A stretch of DNA of 64,000 nt from Palsa-851 sp049582105 (GTDB lineage Bacteria; Chloroflexota; Dormibacteria; Aeolococcales; Aeolococcaceae). Under the pieces are notes generated by a model that saw nothing but the letters and a program-made list of their open reading frames with translations, was not told the origin of the DNA and did not search any database. Of the stretch, positions 34,172 through 40,695 are shown in pieces (the stretch's first letter is position 1; every line of letters starts with the position of its first letter). The translations under genes were made by a program, and so were the position numbers. Where the stretch lies: positions 1-64,000 of the forward strand of contig JBAUTG010000091.1 in the NCBI GenBank assembly GCA_049582105.1, read 5' to 3'.

Positions 34172-34546
34172 GCAAGCCGGCCAGACGGTCGCGGGCGTAC
34201 GCCGTCCGAGGAAAGTCCGGGCTCCGCAGAGCAGGGCGCTGGGTAACGCCCAGTCGGGGTGACCCGAAGGAGAGTGCCACAGAAAAGACACAGCCCCGGA
34301 CCCGTCCGGGGCAACGGTGAAATGGTGGGGTAAGAGCCCACCGGCGGCCGGGTGACCGGCCGGCCAGGTAAACCCCGCCCGGAGCAAGGCCGAACAGAGA
34401 ACGAGCGTTTCGGCGCTCGGGAGTTGCTCGCTCCCCGTGTCTCAGGTGGGCCGCACGAGGCGCCGGGCAACCGGCGTCCTAGATGGATGACCGTCCCTCG
34501 CCTGCCGCGCGGACGGGGACAGAACCCGGCTTATCGGCCGGCTTGC
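34172..34546 (+). ncRNA. rnpB: RNase P RNA (type A)
   Basis: Catalytic RNA that matures tRNA 5' ends. P1 is GCAAGCCGGCC (34172-34182) pairing perfectly with GGCCGGCTTGC (34536-34546). Conserved core segments are GAGGAAAGTCCGGGCTCC (34208-34225), ACAGAA (34279-34284), GGTAAACCCC near 34370, AGATGGATGACC (34481-34492) and ACAGAACCCGGCTTAT (34519-34534). Length is about 375 nt. Ends are set by the P1 helix and could be off by a few bases. Confidence 0.95.
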
Positions 34547-34555
34547 ACTCTCTCC

Positions 34556-35452
34556 TCAGGCGCCGAGCAGTGCCGTGACCGTTGCCTCGCCGTTGCGCAG
34601 GAGGTCCACCGCCGGTAGACGCCGGAGCAGCTCGTTCCATCCGGGTTCGCGGGTCGAGATCTCCTCGAGCAGCGCCTTCCCCTCCTCCACGTGGCCCGCG
34701 TCCGCCATGAGGATCGCGGCCCAGAAGGACGCCTCATCGTTGCCCTCCAGGAGCGCCCGGGCCCGCTCATACTCGGCGAGCGAACCCTCGAGATCGCCGG
34801 CGACCTCATGCGTCTCTGCGACATCGATGAGCTGGTACCCACGGTGCATGGTGATCAGGCGGCGAAGCTCGGCCAGCGGCTCGCGAGCGTCCTCGACGCG
34901 AAGATCGACGAGACGTTCGCGCCATGGTTGGTCAGTACTCTCGGCGTCGACGATGAGCATCGCTGCGGACTGACGTCCGCGGATGTCGCCGCCGGCAGCC
35001 TCGGCGGCCTCGAGCGAGACCATCAACCGTTCAGCAAGATCGCCCTTCGACGACTCAAACGCGTCGAGCATCGCCGGCCAGACTCCGTTGCCACGCATCA
35101 TGTTCGCCTGCACCGACACACCGTCCCCCGTCGCGTGTCCGGCCGCCTCGATACAGAGCGATCCCGTGTGCACGGCGACGCGCCCCGTTGCGTCGACGAA
35201 CGCAACCTGCCGGCGTGCCTGCCCGGTGTCGGCGCTCGTCAGCGCCTGCAGCGCCGTGACCGGATCGACACCGAGCCGCATGAGTGCCAGGCCGCGAGGC
35301 CCGTACGCGGGCTCGGCGAAGGATTGCGTCGCGACGGCACCGACACCCGCTTCGGCCCACGTCACCACCGAGCCGACCGAGAAGTAGTGCGACTGCACGG
35401 CGACACCGAGCCGTCCCGTGTCCGGATCCCGCGCGACGATCGAGTACGTCAT
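34556..35452 (-). CDS. DUF1028 family protein (Ntn-hydrolase-like)
   Basis: 298 residues starting MTYSIVARDPDTGRLGVAVQ, with GVGAVATQSFAEPAYGPRGL, GRVAVHTGSLCIEAAGHATG and VSVQANMM, the DUF1028 signatures. The C-terminal third (YQLIDVAETHEVAGDLEGSL onward) is helical and TPR-like. The family has an Ntn-hydrolase fold; its substrate is not firmly known. ATG 35452 overlaps the rnhA stop by 4 bp. Last gene of the trpD operon, ending 9 bp from the convergent rnpB 3' end. Confidence 0.9.
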   Translation of the reverse strand: MTYSIVARDPDTGRLGVAVQSHYFSVGSVVTWAEAGVGAVATQSFAEPAYGPRGLALMRLGVDPVTALQALTSADTGQARRQVAFVDATGRVAVHTGSLCIEAAGHATGDGVSVQANMMRGNGVWPAMLDAFESSKGDLAERLMVSLEAAEAAGGDIRGRQSAAMLIVDAESTDQPWRERLVDLRVEDAREPLAELRRLITMHRGYQLIDVAETHEVAGDLEGSLAEYERARALLEGNDEASFWAAILMADAGHVEEGKALLEEISTREPGWNELLRRLPAVDLLRNGEATVTALLGA

Positions 35453-35892
35453 CGAGAGTAACCTCCCACGCTGCCGGCGAGAACACGCATCGTCTCCTCG
35501 ACAGCAAGGCTGTCCACACGCTCGTTGCCGGGAATGCCGCTGTGCCCGCGGACATGCTCGAAGCGCACGCGCGAGTCGATGAGCGGATCGATGTCCGGGT
35601 AGAGGTCGAGGTTCTTCCGCCGCTTCCACTGGCCCGTGAGCCAGTTGATGACACCGAGACTGTCGGTCCGCACGACGATCCGCCATCCCGGATCGTCACC
35701 GATGCGCGCTCGAACGCGGAGCAGCGCCTCGCGCACCGCCTTCAACTCCTCGCGATTGTTCGTGGTGGCGAGGTCGCCGCCGGCGGCTTCCTCGATCATG
35801 CCGTCCGGCCACTCCAGCCGGTACGCCCACGCCCCCGCACCGGGATTGCCGGAGCACGCACCGTCGGTGAAGACGACCACGGTCGCCGTCAC
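35449..35892 (-). CDS. rnhA: ribonuclease HI
   Basis: Cleaves RNA in RNA-DNA hybrids. All four carboxylates are visible: FTDGACSGNPG (Asp), NNREELKAV (Glu), RTDSLGVI (Asp) and HSGIPGNERVDSLA (His and Asp). The product is 147 residues. The start is GTG 35892, overlapping the zinc ribbon gene in GTGA; the longer frame upstream is not RNase H-like. Confidence 0.96.
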   Translation of the reverse strand: MTATVVVFTDGACSGNPGAGAWAYRLEWPDGMIEEAAGGDLATTNNREELKAVREALLRVRARIGDDPGWRIVVRTDSLGVINWLTGQWKRRKNLDLYPDIDPLIDSRVRFEHVRGHSGIPGNERVDSLAVEETMRVLAGSVGGYSR

Positions 35893-36584
35893 GGTGCGAG
35901 GATCCGGTCGCAGTTGGCGCACTGCGTGAGGCCTGTGCCGGTGCGCACCGCGCGCCGCTCCTCGTTCGACACCGGCATGCGGCAGCCGCCACACGCCTCG
36001 CCGACGATTCCGGTCACCGTGGGGCGGCGGTGCGAGGCGATGCGGGCGTAGAGCGACAGGTCGCCGGGCTCGGCCTCGGCACGGAGCGCGTCGCGTTCTG
36101 CGGTGGCGCCCTCGAGCTGAGCGGTCAGGGTGGCGAGCCGCGCGCGCAGCGGCTCCATCGCGGCGTTGCGCTCGGCCTCGCGGACCGCCACCAGCTTCGA
36201 CATCGATCGGGCTATCGCGAGCGCCGTCTCCACCTGCTCCATTCGCTCGAGCGCCTCGTCCTCGGCATTCGAGAGCTTGACGCGGAGCACGTCGATCTCG
36301 CGCTGCATCTCCATGAGCTCGGCCGGGTTACGAACCGTGCCACCGTAGAGCTTCCGATCCATCTCGCGGATGCGCGTCTGCAACGACGCAGCTTCGAGCT
36401 CCGAAAGGCGCGCCGCGGTGCTGAGGTCGCGATGCTCATCCTGTGCCCCCTTCTCTGACATACGGAGGCGGTCGAGCTCCGGGTCGCCGCGCAGTGATGC
36501 TTCAACCGCCGCGACCTCGGATTGCAGCTGCGTGATGCGGTCGTCGATCTGTTGCAGCCGCAGCAGCACCGATGCGCGGCTCAT
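35889..36584 (-). CDS. C4-type zinc ribbon coiled-coil protein
   Basis: 231 residues: a long coiled-coil hairpin (about 1-170, e.g. LRLQQIDDRITQLQSEVAAV) and a C-terminal zinc ribbon with GEACGGCRMPVS and LTQCANCDRIL. This is the CT398/HP0958-like family, often called a putative nucleic-acid-binding zinc ribbon protein and frequently encoded next to RNase H. Its function is not settled. It is coupled to trpD upstream and rnhA downstream by 4-bp overlaps. Confidence 0.9.
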   Translation of the reverse strand: MSRASVLLRLQQIDDRITQLQSEVAAVEASLRGDPELDRLRMSEKGAQDEHRDLSTAARLSELEAASLQTRIREMDRKLYGGTVRNPAELMEMQREIDVLRVKLSNAEDEALERMEQVETALAIARSMSKLVAVREAERNAAMEPLRARLATLTAQLEGATAERDALRAEAEPGDLSLYARIASHRRPTVTGIVGEACGGCRMPVSNEERRAVRTGTGLTQCANCDRILAP

Positions 36585-37609
36585 GCGGCTGCTTCGTGGG
36601 AAACCCGGGCGAGGTGTGCGAGCGCCCGCCGGGCATCGCCCGAGTCGATCGCGGATGCCGCGACGGTGATCCCCTCACGGAGCGATGACACGCGGTCGGC
36701 AGCCAGGAGCACTGCGGCACTGTTGAGCAGCACCACATCGCGACGCGGGCCCTGTGCGCCTTCGAGCACATCGACGATGATCGCCGCGTTGGTCTCGGCG
36801 TCACCTCCGCGAACGGCATCGAGCGACGCCACCTCGAGGCCGGTATCCGCCGGATCGATGACGAACTCGCGCACACCGTCGGGCGTGACCTCGAAACAGC
36901 GCGCCGTCCCGTCGACGCCGAGCTCGTCGATACCGTCGGGTCCGGTGAAGACGATCGCGTGCACGTGTCCCAGCCGGTGCAGCACCTCGGCCATCAACGG
37001 CGCGAGGCGTGCGTTGGACACGCCGATCAGTTGATGACGGACGCGCGCAGGATTGGCGAGCGGTCCGAGCACGTTGAACACCGTGCGAATCCCGAGCTCG
37101 CGCCGCACCGGGATCACATGACGCAGTGCGGGATGAAAGTCGGGCGCGTAGAGAAACCCGATCCCGGCCTCCTCGACACAACGACGAACGCCGTCCGGGG
37201 AAAGCGAGATCACGACGCCGAGCGCCTCGAAAACATCCGCGCTGCCGCAACGCGACGAGGCGGCGCGGTTGCCGTGCTTGGCAACCGGACACCCGGCGCC
37301 GGCGGTCACCAGCGCGGCGGCCGTCGAGATGTTGAAGGTTCCGGCCCCGTCACCGCCGGTGCCGCAGGTGTCGACGGCGTCGACCGAGAGTGTCACGACC
37401 GTCGCATGCGCGCGCATCGACTCGACCATGCCCTCGAGCTCGTCGACCGTCTCGCCCTTGGTGCGCAGCGCCGCCACCAGCGCCCCGACCTGGGCCGGTG
37501 TCGCCTCCCCGTCCATGATCGTGTCCATCACGGCGCGTGCCATCGGCGTGTCGAGGGCGCGAGAGGAGACGACCGCCTCGAGCGCCTGTCGCATCACCTC
37601 CTCGCCCAT
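36581..37609 (-). CDS. trpD: anthranilate phosphoribosyltransferase
   Basis: Second step of tryptophan synthesis: anthranilate plus PRPP. TCGTGGDGAGTFNIST is the PRPP-binding loop, and KHGNRAASSRCGSADVFEAL and NVLGPLANPA are family signatures. Started at ATG 37609 (342 residues), preceded by TACCGT at 8 nt; an internal ATG at 37594 is possible. It is alone, without other trp genes, and heads an operon with unrelated nucleic-acid genes. Divergent from the esterase gene. Confidence 0.94.
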   Translation of the reverse strand: MGEEVMRQALEAVVSSRALDTPMARAVMDTIMDGEATPAQVGALVAALRTKGETVDELEGMVESMRAHATVVTLSVDAVDTCGTGGDGAGTFNISTAAALVTAGAGCPVAKHGNRAASSRCGSADVFEALGVVISLSPDGVRRCVEEAGIGFLYAPDFHPALRHVIPVRRELGIRTVFNVLGPLANPARVRHQLIGVSNARLAPLMAEVLHRLGHVHAIVFTGPDGIDELGVDGTARCFEVTPDGVREFVIDPADTGLEVASLDAVRGGDAETNAAIIVDVLEGAQGPRRDVVLLNSAAVLLAADRVSSLREGITVAASAIDSGDARRALAHLARVSHEAAA

Positions 37610-37617
37610 CTCGGGCG

Positions 37618-37623
37618 ACGGTA
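37618..37623 (-). promoter_or_regulatory. -10 element of trpD operon
   Basis: TACCGT on the minus strand, 8 nt before the trpD ATG. Part of a divergent pair with the box at 37650-37655. Confidence 0.4.
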
Positions 37624-37649
37624 TCACCGAGCGTGACGAGGGCGATCCA

Positions 37650-37655
37650 TATACT
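37650..37655 (+). promoter_or_regulatory. -10 element of the esterase gene (leaderless type)
   Basis: TATACT, one base from the TATAAT consensus, then CGAGAG and the GTG at 37662. The expected start point coincides with the start codon. Confidence 0.6.
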
Positions 37656-37661
37656 CGAGAG

Positions 37662-38456
37662 GTGACCGCGCGAACGCTGGAACCATTCGACCCGGAGGCC
37701 GTCGCCCCGTGGCGCCTCGGCGAGGGAAGCAGAGGAGCGCTCCTCATCCACGGGTTCGCGGGCACGCCGCCGGAGCTGCGGCGGCTCGGCGAGGTGCTCG
37801 CGGAGCACGGGTTCCGATGCCACGCGCCTTCGCTCCCCGGGCACGGGACCACGCCGCAGGAGCTCGCTCGCACGCGCTGGCAGGATTGGGCCTCGTGCGT
37901 GAGCGACGCGTTCAACGACCTCGCCGCCGAATGCTCGGATGTTGTCGTCGCCGGTCAGTCGATGGGTGGGACGCTGGCGCTCCATCTCGCAGCGCACGAC
38001 GATCGCGTCCGCGCAGTGGCGAGCCTGGCTGCGCCCATCTGGTTGAGCGGGCCTCTTCCGCCGCTGCTCCCCGTGATCAAGCGCATTGTCCGCTGGCACC
38101 GCGCGGGTGACGACGTGGATCTCTGGAATCCAGCGGGTGTCGAGGAGCTGCACAGCTATGGGATGCGTCCCACGCGCAGCATCGACGAGCTTCGCAAGCT
38201 GTGCGCGGTCGTGCGCAACGAGCTCGCGGAGATCCGTGCGCCGGTGATGGTGCTCCATGGCGAGCGTGACCGGACCATCGACCCGCGTTGCGGACGGGAG
38301 ATCGCGAGGCGTCTCATCGGCAGCGAGGCGGTGCGGCTGCAGATGCTTCCGCGCAGCGGTCATGCGATCTCGGTGGACGTGGATCGCGACGCCGCCAACG
38401 CGGACGTCCTGCAGTGGTTCGAACGATTTGCGCCGGCTACCGCAGCGGTGGTCTGA
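37662..38456 (+). CDS. alpha/beta hydrolase, carboxylesterase type
   Basis: Monoacylglycerol lipase/carboxylesterase-like hydrolase: LLIHGFAGTPPELRRLG (oxyanion loop), nucleophile Ser in VVAGQSMGGTLAL, Asp in HGERDRTIDP and His in PRSGHAISVD. It resembles Geobacillus Est30-type esterases. The open frame is longer, but GTG 37662 is directly preceded by a near-consensus -10 at 6 nt, so I place the start there (264 residues). No neighbour suggests a substrate. Confidence 0.9.
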   Translation: MTARTLEPFDPEAVAPWRLGEGSRGALLIHGFAGTPPELRRLGEVLAEHGFRCHAPSLPGHGTTPQELARTRWQDWASCVSDAFNDLAAECSDVVVAGQSMGGTLALHLAAHDDRVRAVASLAAPIWLSGPLPPLLPVIKRIVRWHRAGDDVDLWNPAGVEELHSYGMRPTRSIDELRKLCAVVRNELAEIRAPVMVLHGERDRTIDPRCGREIARRLIGSEAVRLQMLPRSGHAISVDVDRDAANADVLQWFERFAPATAAVV

Positions 38457-38460
38457 GCAT

Positions 38461-38748
38461 TCAGCTCGAGTCGCGCGTGGATTCCAGAAGCCGGGCTGCA
38501 ATCGAAGGGTCGAGCACGGGGTTCTCGAGCGGGCCTGCGTCGAGGTCGCGATGATGCTTGGACTTGTGGCGCTGCGCCGCCTGCGGCGCTTCGCGCGCCG
38601 AGTCGCGAACGACGTCGCCGCACGCCGAGCAGCGAAGCACCGCGGACGAGGTGCCGTGCCCCGCGTACTCGCGATGCGAGAACGTGAGATCACCGCCGCA
38701 TCGGGCGCAACGGCGCCGTGGTTTCGCCGCTCCAGTGGTCTCGGCCAT
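38461..38748 (-). CDS. small zinc ribbon protein
   Basis: 95 residues, MAETTGAAKPRRRCARCGGD at the start, then a second pair in LRCSACGDVV, making one C4 zinc ribbon; the rest is basic and His-rich (RHKSKHHRD) and then acidic. I do not recognise a family. The ATG at 38748 has TACTCT 7 nt upstream, the local leaderless signature, which supports it as a real gene. It converges on the esterase gene (4-bp gap) and is divergent from the Nudix gene. Confidence 0.68.
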   Translation of the reverse strand: MAETTGAAKPRRRCARCGGDLTFSHREYAGHGTSSAVLRCSACGDVVRDSAREAPQAAQRHKSKHHRDLDAGPLENPVLDPSIAARLLESTRDSS

Positions 38749-38755
38749 CGGAGCA

Positions 38756-38761
38756 AGAGTA
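38756..38761 (-). promoter_or_regulatory. -10 element of the small zinc ribbon gene
   Basis: TACTCT on the minus strand, followed by 7 nt and the ATG at 38748. Confidence 0.45.
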
Positions 38762-38798
38762 CGACCCGGGACGCACGTCCATCGTGCGGGACCGCGTG

Positions 38799-39380
38799 AT
38801 GGCATCGACGACGCCGATCGTGGAGCGGCTCCGCGCCATCGTCCGGCCCGTGCGCCACGCGACACCTCCGCCACCGCACGGAGGCCTTCCCGCATCGGTC
38901 CTGCTGCTCTGTGATCCGTCAACGGCAGGCGTCCCGTTGCTGTTCGTCCTCCGTTCCGCCGACCTCCGGTCACATCCGGGACAGATTGCCTTTCCCGGGG
39001 GAAGCGCAGAGCCGGCGGACTCCGACGTTGTCGAAACCGCGCTGCGAGAGGCCAACGAGGAGCTGGGGATCGAGCCGGAGAACGTCGAGGTCCTGGGCCT
39101 GCTCTCGCCCTTCGCGACAGTTGTCTCAGACCGCTGGTTGACCCCGGTCGTCGCCCTCGAACGCACGCCCTCGACGCTTCGCGGCGACGGCTTCGAGGTG
39201 GCGGAATGGTTCCGCGTCGACATCGCCGATCTCATGGTGGCGCCGCACACCGTTCGCGAGCTGCAGCGTGACGGCGTCGCACGCCAGGTGCATTTCTACG
39301 ACGTGCCGGACCGCGTCATCTGGGGTGTCACCGGCGTCATCGTGCACGAGCTGCTTGCCCTGCTCGGCAGAACCGACTGA
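38799..39380 (+). CDS. Nudix hydrolase, CoA pyrophosphatase type
   Basis: Probably cleaves CoA or acyl-CoA to phosphopantetheine and 3',5'-ADP. The Nudix box GGSAEPADSDVVETALREAN continues EELGI, preceded by RSHPGQIAFPGG, the extra signature of the CoA-specific subfamily (NudL/PCD1). The product is 193 residues from ATG 38799; an upstream GTG is possible and no clear promoter is seen. The stop is 3 bp from the convergent lipoprotein stop. Confidence 0.88.
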   Translation: MASTTPIVERLRAIVRPVRHATPPPPHGGLPASVLLLCDPSTAGVPLLFVLRSADLRSHPGQIAFPGGSAEPADSDVVETALREANEELGIEPENVEVLGLLSPFATVVSDRWLTPVVALERTPSTLRGDGFEVAEWFRVDIADLMVAPHTVRELQRDGVARQVHFYDVPDRVIWGVTGVIVHELLALLGRTD

Positions 39381-39383
39381 CCG

Positions 39384-39989
39384 TCAGTCCGAGCCGGTTG
39401 CGATCTTCTGGACCTGGGCGCGCGCAACTGCTTCGGCATACGCAGGGGCGACAGTGCCGCTCGAGTCGACGATCAGCACGATGGCGATGACATTGCCGTC
39501 CTGAAACGTGATGCCGACCTCGCTGTAGCCGGCTGACGTCTTGCCGATGTACTCGTCCGCCTGCGCGCCGAGGCCACTGGGTGTCGACGAGCTGGAAACC
39601 GTCGCGAGCTGTCCTTTCGTGGCGTCGCGCAACTGCGCGTAATCGGCGGCGGCTGCCTGTGACGACGTGTCGAGCAGGACATCATCCTCGATGCGATACG
39701 TGTTGCCGGTGTTGGCGAATCCACGCTGGTCTGTGTTCGCCGTGTTGTTCATCTCACCGTCGCTGATCTGCGTGAGCGCCGGTCCGCCCGGCGGCAGTTC
39801 GGCGACGGTGAGTGCGATGCCGGCTGGGTTGGAGCGCTGCGAACTCGGCGAGGAGGAGCCAGTGGCGCTGCTCGACGGTGCGGCCGAAGCGCTCGACGAA
39901 GGAGACGTGGTGGCCGGGCTCCCGCAGGCGGCGAGGCCGGCGGCGGCACACAGCCCGATTGTGGTTGCGGCGCGCGTGATTCTGGTCAT
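39384..39989 (-). CDS. putative lipoprotein, Ser-rich linker
   Basis: 201 residues with a signal peptide MTRITRAATTIGLCAAAGLA and lipobox LAAC (Cys about 22), then a Ser/Ala/Pro-rich linker and a globular domain of about 150 residues. I do not recognise the domain; it resembles small surface lipoproteins of unknown role. ATG 39989 has GTGAGG and GGGAGA upstream and TACGGT further up, so unlike its neighbours this gene has a real leader. Confidence 0.75.
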   Translation of the reverse strand: MTRITRAATTIGLCAAAGLAACGSPATTSPSSSASAAPSSSATGSSSPSSQRSNPAGIALTVAELPPGGPALTQISDGEMNNTANTDQRGFANTGNTYRIEDDVLLDTSSQAAAADYAQLRDATKGQLATVSSSSTPSGLGAQADEYIGKTSAGYSEVGITFQDGNVIAIVLIVDSSGTVAPAYAEAVARAQVQKIATGSD

Positions 39990-40032
39990 CCTCACATCTC
40001 CCGTGTGGTCACCGTAGCACACGTGCTCCGCG

Positions 40033-40686
40033 TCAGCGGTACCTCGGATGCACGACGAAGGGGTTCGCGCGCATCTCCTCATCCACCGTCGTGCGCGCCC
40101 CGTGACCGGGATACACCACCGTGTCGGGAGGCAGCGTGTAGATCTTGTGCTCGATCGAGAAGATGAGCGCCTGCCAGGATCCACCGAGGAGGTCGCTCCT
40201 GCCGATACCCCGATGGAACAGCGTGTCGCCGGAGAGCAGATCCGGCCCCACGCGGAAGCACACCGAACCGCGAGTGTGTCCCGGCGTGTGGACGACCTCG
40301 ATATCGAGACCGTGCCAGCGAAGCATCTCGCCGTCGTGGAGTTCCTGTTCGCACACCACATCCGGCTGATCGTCCGGCACTCCGGGAAGGTAGTGGACGG
40401 CCTCCAGCTGTTCGTGATCGTCCGGGTGCATGGCCGCCTCGCAACCGTACGCCGCTTTCAGCGCGGGCACGCCGCTGACGTGGTCCGGGTGTCCGTGCGT
40501 GAGAAGGATTCGATCGCAGCGCAGACCGCGCTTTTCGAGCAACGCGATCGTCTGTGGATGCTGCAACCCCGGATCGACCACGAGCGCATCGGTCGTGTCG
40601 CGACGGCGCAGCACGTAACAGTTCTGGTCGAACATCGGATCGACGACGATGGCGAGTTCGACGAGGTCGCGCAGCGTCTCGGTCAC
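40033..40686 (-). CDS. metallo-beta-lactamase fold hydrolase (glyoxalase II-like)
   Basis: Zinc hydrolase of 217 residues with LTHGHPDHVSG (HxHxDH), VHTPGHTRGSVCF and LLSGDTLFHRGIGR, PGHGARTTVDEE. This matches the YcbL/hydroxyacylglutathione hydrolase-like group; the true thioester substrate is unknown. The start GTG 40686 lies 9 bp after the lon stop and is probably co-transcribed with lon. Confidence 0.9.
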   Translation of the reverse strand: MTETLRDLVELAIVVDPMFDQNCYVLRRRDTTDALVVDPGLQHPQTIALLEKRGLRCDRILLTHGHPDHVSGVPALKAAYGCEAAMHPDDHEQLEAVHYLPGVPDDQPDVVCEQELHDGEMLRWHGLDIEVVHTPGHTRGSVCFRVGPDLLSGDTLFHRGIGRSDLLGGSWQALIFSIEHKIYTLPPDTVVYPGHGARTTVDEEMRANPFVVHPRYR

Positions 40687-40695
40687 GAGTGCAGG

